Part shown: piece after piece, positions 1 to 6,839 of the stretch | Numbering within the stretch: position 1 is the first letter of the stretch | Layout: each line of letters opens with the position of its first letter | Assembly: GCA_023387775.1 (NCBI GenBank) | Contig: JAEWHN010000318.1 | Span: 1-13,395 of the forward strand | Length of the DNA: 13,395 nt | Direction: 5' to 3' | Source of the DNA: Pseudomonadota bacterium | GTDB lineage: Bacteria; Pseudomonadota; Alphaproteobacteria; Rhizobiales; Rhizobiaceae | Made by a program: the position numbers and the translations under genes | Notes under the pieces: model-generated | Told to the model about the DNA's origin: nothing | The model's database searches: none | Seen by the model: the letters and a program-made list of their open reading frames with translations, nothing else

Positions 1-1133
1 ACCTCACCGAGCTTTTGCAGATCGTCAACCGCGCGCTGGCCGAGCCCAAGCGTCCGAAAAGCGACGTTCGCAGCGAGGACCAGCCCGAATCGATGCCGCT
101 CGTCGGCCGGTCGGCCGCCATGCAGGACATCTATCGGATGCTCGCGCGCATGATGCAGACCGACCTGACGGTGATGATCTCGGGCGAATCCGGCACCGGC
201 AAGGAACTCGTTGCGCGCGCCCTGCACGAATTTGGCCGCCGCCGCAATGGGCCCTTCGTTGCCATCAATATGGCGGCCATCCCGCGCGACCTTATTGAAT
301 CGGAGCTTTTCGGCCACGAGAAGGGCGCGTTCACGGGGGCGCAAAGCCGTTACTCAGGCCGCTTCGAGCAGGCGGAAGGCGGCACGCTGTTCCTGGACGA
401 GATCGGCGACATGCCGATGGAGGCACAGACGCGCCTGCTGCGCGTGCTGCAGCAGGGCGAATACACCACCGTCGGCGGTCGGACGCCCATCAAGACCGAC
501 GTGCGCATCGTCGCCGCGACCAACAAGGATCTTCGCGCCGGCATCAGCCAAGGGCTGTTCCGTGAGGACCTGTTCTACCGCCTGAACGTCGTGCCGCTGC
601 GCCTGCCGCCCCTGCGCGAGCGCTCGGAGGATGTTCCTGACCTCGTCCGGCATTTCTTCAAGCGAGCGGAGAGCGAGGGATTGCAGGCAAAGCGGATCTC
701 CGGCGGCGGCCTCGAACTGATGAAGCGCTATCCCTGGCCCGGAAACGTACGCGAACTCGAAAACCTGGTCCGGCGGCTCGCCGCGCTTTATCCGCAGGAT
801 GAAATTTCCACGGAGATCATCGAATCCGAGCTGCGCACCAGCCCGGAGCCGACCGCGGAAGGCGGGGCCGTGTCGCATGAGCTGTCGATCGGACAGGCGG
901 TGGAGATGTTCCTGCAGCGCTATTTCGCGTCTTTCGCCGGTGACCTGCCTCCGCCGGGCCTTTACGAGCGCATTCTTGCGGAGGTGGAGTATCCTCTTGT
1001 GCTCGCCTCAATGACGGCGACCCGGGGAAACCAGATCAAGGCAGCCGAGCTGCTAGGTCTCAACCGCAATACCTTGCGCAAGAAGATCCGTGAACTTGGC
1101 GTAAACGTTTATCGCAATTCCAAGCAGAACTGA
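1..1133 (+). CDS. ntrC: Nitrogen regulation response regulator NtrC, 5'-truncated (sigma-54 activator)
   Basis: This is the C-terminal three quarters of NtrC, the sigma-54-dependent activator phosphorylated by NtrB under nitrogen limitation. The frame is open from position 3 (LTELLQIVNRALAEP, the end of the receiver domain and the linker), so the true start lies left of the window and the TTG at 15 is not a start. Visible AAA+ motifs are Walker A GESGTGKE (183-206), the sigma-54 contact loop GAFTGA (324-341), Walker B GTLFLDE (384-401), the FREDLFYRLNVVPLRLPPLRER segment with the arginine-finger region, and WPGNVRELENL near 735-767. A Fis-type helix-turn-helix, AAELLGLNRNTLRKKIRELGV, ends the protein (about 1041-1103). 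All catalytic and contact motifs look intact. The phosphoacceptor domain cannot be assessed. The family identity is very secure; the name NtrC rather than another enhancer-binding protein rests on the adjoining ntrYX and the DNA-binding C-terminus. Confidence 0.96.
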   Translation, partial: LTELLQIVNRALAEPKRPKSDVRSEDQPESMPLVGRSAAMQDIYRMLARMMQTDLTVMISGESGTGKELVARALHEFGRRRNGPFVAINMAAIPRDLIESELFGHEKGAFTGAQSRYSGRFEQAEGGTLFLDEIGDMPMEAQTRLLRVLQQGEYTTVGGRTPIKTDVRIVAATNKDLRAGISQGLFREDLFYRLNVVPLRLPPLRERSEDVPDLVRHFFKRAESEGLQAKRISGGGLELMKRYPWPGNVRELENLVRRLAALYPQDEISTEIIESELRTSPEPTAEGGAVSHELSIGQAVEMFLQRYFASFAGDLPPPGLYERILAEVEYPLVLASMTATRGNQIKAAELLGLNRNTLRKKIRELGVNVYRNSKQN

Positions 1134-1252
1134 TTTCTCCGGGGGATATCGAAAAAATCCGCGGCAATCTTTTCGGCGGCTGATCGCTCTTGTTGCATAA
1201 TCGCCACAATGCGTTGCATAGGTCGACGCAATTGCGGTCTTGTAGCGGTGGC
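1134..1252 (+). promoter_or_regulatory. ntrC-ntrY intergenic region with repeats and palindromes
   Basis: This 119-bp gap separates ntrC from ntrY and probably carries the ntrYX promoter. Seen directly: the octamer GTTGCATA occurs twice (1192-1199 and 1213-1220), 21 bp apart, or two helical turns. CAATGCGTTG lies at 1207-1216. A perfect 10-bp palindrome CGCAATTGCG lies at 1227-1236, preceded by GTCGAC. A CATAAT hexamer at 1196-1201 could be a -10, but no convincing -35 stands at the right distance. The CAA-N4-TTG and CAATTG arrangements resemble the CAA-Nx-TTG sites that I recall being reported for rhizobial NtrX, so autoregulation is possible. This is inference only. Confidence 0.4.
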
Positions 1253-3544
1253 ATGGCGAATCAGGCGAAAAAATCGGGGCGGGCGACGGTCGTGCCAGAG
1301 GCGAGCGTGGAAGGGCGGCGCCTGCTTGCTCTGCCCGGCATCTTGGCTATCGTCGGCGCGCTGCTGACGGCGGCGATTTCCTTCGCGATATTGGTCGGCG
1401 CCACGCCGCTGACACCGAACGAGACGATCACACTGATCATCATCGGTGTGAACGCCGCCTTCATCCTGTTCCTGGTCGGGCTGATCGTGCGGGAGGTTCA
1501 CCGCATCCTCTCGGCACGGCGGGTCGGAAAGGCAGCGTCCAGGCTGCATGTGCGCATCGTCACGATGTTCGCGCTGGTTGCGGCCATCCCTGCCATCACC
1601 GTGGCGGTCATCGCCTCCATCACGCTCAACATCGGTCTCGACCGCTGGTTCGAAATCCGGACCAAGACGATCGTCAACTATTCGCTTTCGATCGCTGACG
1701 CGTATGTCCAGGAAAATGCGCGCAACCTGCAAGGCACCACGCTGTCCATGGCCTATGACCTGGACAATGCGCGCACGCTCTACAATCTCGACCGTACCGG
1801 TTTCCGCAATTTCATGAGCCAGCAGGCCGTGGGTCGCGCGCTGGCCCATGCCGCTCTGATCAACGCCGACGGCTCGTTCGTCATGACAGCGCAGACGCCG
1901 GCGGAGTTTGCCATGCCCGAACCGCCCGCCGGGGCGGTGGAGACGGCGGCGGACGGCCAACCGGTGCTGATCGAGCCGCGCACGCGCAATATTGTGGGCG
2001 CCATCATAAAGCTGCGTGAGCTTGACGGGCTCTATCTCTACACGATGCGGCTGGTTGACCCCGAAGTCATCAAGGCGCGCGAGATCGTTCGCGCCAATGC
2101 GGACGAATACAGGGGGCTGGAAGCCAACCGGCGAACGTCGCAGGTGGCAATCGCGCTTCCCTATCTGTCGCTCACGCTGATCGTCGTTCTCTCCGCGATC
2201 TGGACCGGCATCGCCGTTGCCGACAGGCTCGTGCGACCGATCCGTCAGCTGATCGGCGCAGCCGATGAGGTTGCCACCGGAAACCTGGACGTTTCCGTGC
2301 CGGTGCGCCCCTCCGATGGCGACGTCGCCTCGCTGGGCAACACGTTCAACAAGATGCTGCTGCAGCTGAAATCGCAGCGCGATGAAATCCTGGGGGCCAA
2401 GGACCTTGCCGATGAGAGGCGTCGTTTCTCGGAAGCCGTGCTCGAGGGCGTTACCGTAGGCGTCATCGGCGTCGATCCGTTTGGCACCGTCACCATCGTC
2501 AACAACTCCGCCGAAACCATGCTGGCAATCTCGGCCGACGCTTCGGTGGGGCAGAACCTCTCGGTAATCCTGCCGCATGTGGGTCGGGTATTTGAAATCG
2601 CGCGCACCTCAAGGAAGCACGTTTACCGGGAGCAGGTCACTTTCTACAGGGCCGGGGCTGAGCGCACATTCAATGTGCAGGTGACGATCGAGGAAGGCGA
2701 CGGCGAGAAGCAGGACAAGTCCTACGTCGTCACGGTGGACGACATCACCGACCTTTTGCAGGCGCAGCGGTCTTCCGCCTGGGCGGACGTCGCCCGCCGA
2801 ATTGCCCACGAAATCAAGAACCCGCTGACCCCGATCCAGCTCTCGGCCGAGCGCATTCGCAGGCGCTACGGCAAGGTGATCACCGAGGATCGCGAGGTGT
2901 TCGACCAGTGCACGGACACCATCATCCGCCAGGTTGAGGATATCGGTCGCATGGTCGACGAATTCTCGGCCTTCGCGCGCATGCCGAAGCCCGAGATGAA
3001 GAACATCGACCTGCGCGAGCCGCTTCGCGAGGCTTCTTTCCTGGTCGAAGTCAGTCGGTCCGAAATCGCCTTCGAACGCGATTTCGGCAGCGAGCCCCTC
3101 AAGGGCACATTCGACAGCCGCCTTCTCTCCCAGGCGTTCGGCAACATCATCAAGAACGCCTCGGAGGCGATCGAGGCGGCTGAACGCGAGAACGGCGAGA
3201 AGGGTGCCATCCGCATCCAAGCGCGGCGCGACGGCTCCATGTTCCGTATTGACGTCATGGACAACGGCAAGGGCTTGCCACGCGAGAATCGTCAGCGGTT
3301 GCTCGAGCCGTATATGACCACGCGCGAAAAAGGCACCGGCCTCGGCCTCGCGATTGTCAAAAAGATTGTCGAAGACCACGGCGGCCGGCTGGAGCTCCAT
3401 GACGCGCCGGCCGATTTCCACGAGGGCCGGGGCGCGATGGTCAGCATACTGCTTCCTTCGACGGCCGAAGCCCCGACGCCGCAGCGCGGCGAAGAAACTG
3501 TTGAGAACGAAGTGAAAACTGAAAAGGTCGGTAATGGCATCTGA
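1253..3544 (+). CDS. ntrY: Nitrogen regulation sensor histidine kinase NtrY
   Basis: NtrY is a membrane-bound histidine kinase that phosphorylates NtrX in nitrogen, redox and envelope signalling. With the ATG at 1253 it is 763 aa. Three N-terminal membrane segments (about residues 25-50, 57-80 and 100-127) are followed by an extracytoplasmic region and a fourth segment at about 302-326. Then come HAMP (VADRLVRPIRQLIGAADEVATG...), a PAS domain from about 393 (VLEGVTVGVIGVDPFG), the HisKA box ARRIAHEIKNPLTP with the phosphoacceptor H519, and HATPase_c with N-box NIIKNASEAIE (from N631), G1 DNGKG (670-674) and G2 GTGLGLAIV (694-702). All catalytic motifs are intact. A TTG at 1190 would add 21 residues (MLHNRHNALHRS...) with no visible ribosome-binding site and unlike NtrY N-termini, so ATG 1253 is preferred, although its own Shine-Dalgarno is weak. 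The 3' end overlaps ntrX by 11 bp, implying translational coupling. Confidence 0.96.
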   Translation: MANQAKKSGRATVVPEASVEGRRLLALPGILAIVGALLTAAISFAILVGATPLTPNETITLIIIGVNAAFILFLVGLIVREVHRILSARRVGKAASRLHVRIVTMFALVAAIPAITVAVIASITLNIGLDRWFEIRTKTIVNYSLSIADAYVQENARNLQGTTLSMAYDLDNARTLYNLDRTGFRNFMSQQAVGRALAHAALINADGSFVMTAQTPAEFAMPEPPAGAVETAADGQPVLIEPRTRNIVGAIIKLRELDGLYLYTMRLVDPEVIKAREIVRANADEYRGLEANRRTSQVAIALPYLSLTLIVVLSAIWTGIAVADRLVRPIRQLIGAADEVATGNLDVSVPVRPSDGDVASLGNTFNKMLLQLKSQRDEILGAKDLADERRRFSEAVLEGVTVGVIGVDPFGTVTIVNNSAETMLAISADASVGQNLSVILPHVGRVFEIARTSRKHVYREQVTFYRAGAERTFNVQVTIEEGDGEKQDKSYVVTVDDITDLLQAQRSSAWADVARRIAHEIKNPLTPIQLSAERIRRRYGKVITEDREVFDQCTDTIIRQVEDIGRMVDEFSAFARMPKPEMKNIDLREPLREASFLVEVSRSEIAFERDFGSEPLKGTFDSRLLSQAFGNIIKNASEAIEAAERENGEKGAIRIQARRDGSMFRIDVMDNGKGLPRENRQRLLEPYMTTREKGTGLGLAIVKKIVEDHGGRLELHDAPADFHEGRGAMVSILLPSTAEAPTPQRGEETVENEVKTEKVGNGI

Positions 3545-4895
3545 CATTCTTGTCGTCGATGACGAAGAAGATATCCGAGAGCTCGTCGCCGGTATCCTGA
3601 GCGATGAAGGCCATGAAACGCGGACGGCCCACGATGCCGACAGCGCGCTGGCGGCAATCGCCGACCGTGTTCCCAGGTTGGTATTTCTAGATATCTGGCT
3701 GCAGGGGTCGCGCCTGGACGGGCTGGCGCTGCTGGACCAGATCAAGGTCATGCACCCCAACCTTCCGGTGGTGATGATTTCCGGCCACGGCAACATCGAG
3801 ACGGCGGTTTCGGCGATACGGCGAGGTGCCTATGACTTCATCGAAAAGCCGTTCAAGGCCGACCGGCTGATTTTAATCGCCGAAAGGGCGCTGGAGACGT
3901 CGAAGCTGAAGCGCGAGGTCTCCGACCTGAAGATGCGCACCGGCGACTCCTTCGAACTCATCGGCATGTCTTCGTCCATGACCCATTTGCGCCAGACCAT
4001 CGAGCGCGTGGCCCCGACAAACAGCCGAATCATGATCATCGGCCCATCCGGTTCGGGCAAGGAGCAGGTGGCGCGCGCGATCCATGCGATGTCGTCGCGC
4101 AAGAACGGCCCCTTCGTTTCGGTCAATGCCGCCACCATCACGCCCGAGCGCATGGAGATCGAACTTTTCGGCACCGAATCCAATGGCGGCGAGCGGAAGG
4201 TCGGCGCATTGGAGGAAGCACACCGCGGCATCCTCTATCTGGACGAGGTGGCCGACATGCCGCGGGAAACCCAGAGCAAGATCCTGCGCGTGCTGGTCGA
4301 CCAGCAATTCGAACGGGTGGGCGGCACCAAGCGGGTGAAGGTGGATGTGCGAATCATCTCCTCAACTGCGCAGAACCTGGAGGCGATGATCGCCGAGGGC
4401 CGCTTCCGGGAGGATCTCTATCACCGGCTTGCGGTGGTGCCTGTCATGGTGCCAGGCTTGGCAGAGCGGCGCGAGGATATCCCCTATCTGGTCGATGGCT
4501 TCATGAAGCAGTATGCGCGGCAGGCGGGCATCAAGCCGCGCCGTATCGGCGACGATGCCATGGCGGTTCTGCAGGCTCACAACTGGCCGGGCAACGTGCG
4601 ACAGCTGCGCAACAACATCGAACGCTTGATGATTCTCGTGCGCGGCGACGGCGCGGACACACCGATCACCGCCGACCTGCTGCCGGCGGAGATTGGCGAC
4701 GTGATGCCGCGCGCGCCCAGCCAGTCGGACCAGCACATCATGGCGCTGCCGCTTCGCGAGGCGCGCGAGATGTTCGAACGTGAATATCTGATCGCGCAGA
4801 TCAATCGCTTTGGCGGCAACATCTCGCGCACTGCGGAGTTCATTGGTATGGAGCGGTCGGCGCTTCATCGCAAACTTAAGTCGCTCGGGGTCTAG
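3534..4895 (+). CDS. ntrX: Response regulator NtrX (AAA+ domain without GAFTGA)
   Basis: NtrX is the partner regulator of NtrY, 453 aa. The receiver domain (about 1-120) has the acidic pair D9/D10, phosphoacceptor D53, S83 and K105. The AAA+ domain has Walker A GPSGSGKE and Walker B GILYLDE (D237/E238), then FREDLYHRLAVVPVMVPGLAERRED and NWPGNVRQLRNNIERL. The C-terminal Fis-type helix-turn-helix is NISRTAEFIGMERSALHRKLKSLGV. The sigma-54 contact motif GAFTGA is missing: between ELFG (210-213) and ILYLDE the sequence reads TESNGGERKVGALEEAHRG, four residues shorter than the matching stretch in the NtrC upstream. This agrees with published descriptions of alphaproteobacterial NtrX as a regulator that does not work through sigma-54. 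The ATG at 3534 follows AAGG with about 7 nt spacing and lies inside the ntrY end, so the pair is probably co-translated. Confidence 0.96.
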   Translation: MASDILVVDDEEDIRELVAGILSDEGHETRTAHDADSALAAIADRVPRLVFLDIWLQGSRLDGLALLDQIKVMHPNLPVVMISGHGNIETAVSAIRRGAYDFIEKPFKADRLILIAERALETSKLKREVSDLKMRTGDSFELIGMSSSMTHLRQTIERVAPTNSRIMIIGPSGSGKEQVARAIHAMSSRKNGPFVSVNAATITPERMEIELFGTESNGGERKVGALEEAHRGILYLDEVADMPRETQSKILRVLVDQQFERVGGTKRVKVDVRIISSTAQNLEAMIAEGRFREDLYHRLAVVPVMVPGLAERREDIPYLVDGFMKQYARQAGIKPRRIGDDAMAVLQAHNWPGNVRQLRNNIERLMILVRGDGADTPITADLLPAEIGDVMPRAPSQSDQHIMALPLREAREMFEREYLIAQINRFGGNISRTAEFIGMERSALHRKLKSLGV

Positions 4896-4929
4896 CTTGT
4901 TCCATTCGCATATCCGGTCGGCGGTTTAG

Positions 4930-6306
4930 ATGCGTGTCATTATCTGTGGCGCAGGGCAGGTCGGCTACGGCATTGCCGAGCGGCTTGCCGCCGAAAAAAA
5001 CGACGTTTCGGTCATCGACACGTCGCCGGAACTGATTCACGCCATAAGGGACGCGCTGGACGTGCGTGGCTTCGTGGGCCACGGCTCGCACCCGGAGGTG
5101 CTGGAGGCGGCCGGGGCGCAGAACGCCGACATGATCATCGCCGTCACGCTCTACGACGAGGTCAATATCGTCGCCTGCGAGGTGGCGCATGCGCTCTTCA
5201 ACGTGCCGATGAAGATCGCGCGCATCCGCGCCCAGGCCTACCTCAGGCCGCACTACCAGGACCTTTTCTCGCGCGAGCACATGCCGATCGACGTCATCAT
5301 CTCGCCGGAGATGGAGGTGGGCGAGATGGTGCTGCGGCGCATCGCCATCCCCGGCGCCACGGACGTGGTGAGCTTCGCCGACAACAAGATCGCGATGGTG
5401 GCGATCGAGTGCCTGGAGGATTGCCCGGTCGTCCACACGCCTCTCTCCCAGCTTTCCGAACTGTTCCCGGACCTGCCGTCGACGGTTGTCGGCATTGTGC
5501 GCGTTGGCAAGCTGTTCATCCCGCGCTCGGTTGATCGTCTCGAACCGGAAGACGTCGCCTATGTGGTGACGACCAAGGACCAGGTGCGCCGTACCCTTGG
5601 CCTCTTCGGCCACGAGGAACAGGAGGCCACGCGAATCGTCGTCGCCGGCGGCGGCAATGTCGGCCTCTATGTCGCGAAAACGATCGAGCAGCGGCAATCA
5701 CGCACGAAAATCAAGATCATCGAAGCAAACCGCGAGCGCGCCATCACCGTTGCCGACGAGCTTCGTCGAACCGTGGTGCTTAGCGGCAGCGCGCTGGACC
5801 AGAACCTGCTTTTGCAGGCCGACATCCAGGATGCGGACCTCATGGTCGCGCTGACCAACAACGACCAGGTGAACATCCTGTCCAGCGTCATGGCGAAACG
5901 TCTTGGCTGCAAGGCCAACCTGGCACTGATCAACAATCCGACCTACCAGGACCTGACCAAGTCGGTCGGCATCGACGCGCATGTAAACCCCGGGGTCGTC
6001 ACCATCTCGCGGGTTCTGCAGCACGTTCGCCGCGGACGCATTCGCGCCGTGCACAGCGTGCAGCGGGGCGCGGCAGAGATCATCGAGGCAGAGGCGCTGG
6101 AGACCTCGCCGCTCGTGGGGACATATTTGCGTGACCTCAACCTGCCGCATGGCATTCGCATTGGCGCGATCTACCGGGACGGCCAGGTCATCAAACCCAG
6201 CGGCGGATCCAAAATTCAGCCAAAGGACCGGGTGGTCATATTTGCGCTTGCCGAAGCGGTGCGCCAAGTGGAGCAGATGTTCCGCGTCAGCCTCGAATTC
6301 TTCTGA
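4930..6306 (+). CDS. trkA: Trk potassium uptake system protein TrkA
   Basis: TrkA is the cytoplasmic, peripheral NAD(H)-binding regulatory subunit of the Trk potassium transporter; it gates the TrkH/TrkG channel. At 458 aa it has the full bacterial two-repeat length. The first RCK/Rossmann domain opens with MRVIICGAGQVGYGIAERL (GAGQVG at 7-12) and continues with VIDTSPELI. The second has GGGNVG at 240-245 followed by KIIEANRERA. Each Rossmann fold is followed by a TrkA_C-like domain (about 140-230 and 370-458). The ATG at 4930 lies 34 bp after the ntrX stop, behind a weak Shine-Dalgarno. Same strand and short gap suggest co-transcription with ntrYX, an arrangement known in rhizobia and Brucella. 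No membrane partner gene is present in the window. No truncation or missing motif was noticed. Confidence 0.96.
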   Translation: MRVIICGAGQVGYGIAERLAAEKNDVSVIDTSPELIHAIRDALDVRGFVGHGSHPEVLEAAGAQNADMIIAVTLYDEVNIVACEVAHALFNVPMKIARIRAQAYLRPHYQDLFSREHMPIDVIISPEMEVGEMVLRRIAIPGATDVVSFADNKIAMVAIECLEDCPVVHTPLSQLSELFPDLPSTVVGIVRVGKLFIPRSVDRLEPEDVAYVVTTKDQVRRTLGLFGHEEQEATRIVVAGGGNVGLYVAKTIEQRQSRTKIKIIEANRERAITVADELRRTVVLSGSALDQNLLLQADIQDADLMVALTNNDQVNILSSVMAKRLGCKANLALINNPTYQDLTKSVGIDAHVNPGVVTISRVLQHVRRGRIRAVHSVQRGAAEIIEAEALETSPLVGTYLRDLNLPHGIRIGAIYRDGQVIKPSGGSKIQPKDRVVIFALAEAVRQVEQMFRVSLEFF

Positions 6307-6590
6307 TTTTCCTAACGTAAACTGGTATTGTCATGGCGTTTTACGCACGCGCTCAGGATTCTCCGACCGGGCCGAAATTTGTTGATGGTTGTGCTCAAAC
6401 TTTTGTCGCAACCGGAATTTTTGGCGTTGCAGAAGAAACGCCGGCCTGATAACCGCATAAGTGGAATTACTTTGATACAACTCGTTCTGCTTGTCGCAGA
6501 CGCGGCAAGGGGCGGTTTGCACGCTTGACACAGGCTTGTAACTTTGGCGCAGTGGCCGGCAAATCGACGGGGTCGAGAAAGATAAGAAAA
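6307..6590 (+). promoter_or_regulatory. trkA-hfq intergenic region / hfq leader
   Basis: This is the longest non-coding stretch of the core block (284 bp) and is less GC-rich than its neighbours, so it probably holds the hfq promoter(s). Seen: an inverted repeat CGTAAA (6316-6321) / TTTACG (6340-6345) soon after the trkA stop; a 6-bp hairpin GGCGTT (6423-6428) / AACGCC (6437-6442) with no T-run after it; a consensus -35 hexamer TTGACA at 6525-6530 but no matching -10 at 15-19 bp; and TTGCAC (6517-6522) / TAACTT (6539-6544) with 16-bp spacing as a weak alternative promoter. No tRNA or protein gene is recognised here. A small RNA or a long 5' leader cannot be excluded. Confidence 0.45.
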
Positions 6591-6839
6591 ATGGCGGAAC
6601 GCACGCAAAATCTCCAGGATCTGTTCCTGAATTCTGTTCGCAAGAGCAAGAACCCACTCACGATCTTCCTTATCAATGGCGTCAAGCTTACAGGCGTTGT
6701 GACTTCGTTCGACAATTTCTGCGTCTTGCTGCGCCGCGACGGGCATTCACAACTCGTCTACAAACATGCAATCTCTACCATCATGCCGAGCCAGCCGGTT
6801 CAGATGTTCGATGGTGAGGAAAATTCTCAGGGAGCCTGA
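6591..6839 (+). CDS. hfq: RNA chaperone Hfq
   Basis: Hfq is an Sm-like protein that forms a hexameric ring, promotes sRNA-mRNA pairing and, in rhizobia, affects nitrogen fixation control and transporter expression. The product is 82 aa, typical for alphaproteobacteria. Visible residues match the family: Q9/D10 (E. coli Q8/D9, proximal face), Sm1 motif IFLINGVKLTGVVTSFDNFCVLL and Sm2 motif YKHAISTI with Y57-K58-H59 (E. coli 55-57). The short acidic C-terminus (MFDGEENSQGA) lacks the long tail of enterobacterial Hfq, as usual in this class. The start is ATG 6591 because MAERTQNLQDLFLN is the conserved N-terminus. An in-frame TTG at 6525 would add 22 unrelated residues and falls within a TTGACA hexamer. 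The Shine-Dalgarno is weak, an A/G-rich GAGAAAGATAAG. hflX follows with no gap. Confidence 0.97.
   Translation: MAERTQNLQDLFLNSVRKSKNPLTIFLINGVKLTGVVTSFDNFCVLLRRDGHSQLVYKHAISTIMPSQPVQMFDGEENSQGA
6829..6834 (+). promoter_or_regulatory. Ribosome-binding site of hflX inside the hfq 3' end
   Basis: AGGGAG stands 5 nt before the TTG at 6840 and lies within the last codons of hfq. It is the main sequence support for choosing TTG as the hflX start. Confidence 0.7.

Noticed and set aside
15..17. TTG as start of the first gene
   Set aside because: The same frame is open to the left edge and encodes LTEL, continuous with an NtrC receiver end. The gene is truncated by the window.
1190..1192. TTG as ntrY start
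   Set aside because: It adds 21 residues unlike NtrY and has no ribosome-binding site; it also lies in the repeat-rich regulatory region. ATG 1253 fits better.
1109..2578. Long open frame of 489 codons on the minus strand opposite ntrY
   Set aside because: The translation is dominated by Arg, Asp, His and Gly with no recognisable domain, typical of an antisense frame in GC-rich coding DNA. The plus strand carries a clear NtrY with all motifs.
2609..3796. Open frame of 395 codons on the minus strand opposite the ntrY/ntrX junction
   Set aside because: It is a shadow of two motif-complete genes on the other strand and shows no domain signature of its own.
6396..6405. CAA-N4-TTG as an NtrX site upstream of hfq
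   Set aside because: Six fixed bases with variable spacing occur often by chance, and here no palindrome or repeat context supports it.
6423..6442. Hairpin GGCGTT/AACGCC as a trkA terminator
   Set aside because: The stem is only 6 bp, no T-run follows in either direction, and it lies over 110 bp after the trkA stop.
6525..6527. TTG giving an Hfq with 22 extra residues
   Set aside because: Hfq is highly conserved from MAERTQNLQDLFLN onward. The TTG is part of a TTGACA hexamer in the upstream region.
6328..6528. Small open frame of 66 codons between trkA and hfq
   Set aside because: It has no recognisable motif and no clear ribosome-binding site, and its composition is consistent with non-coding sequence.
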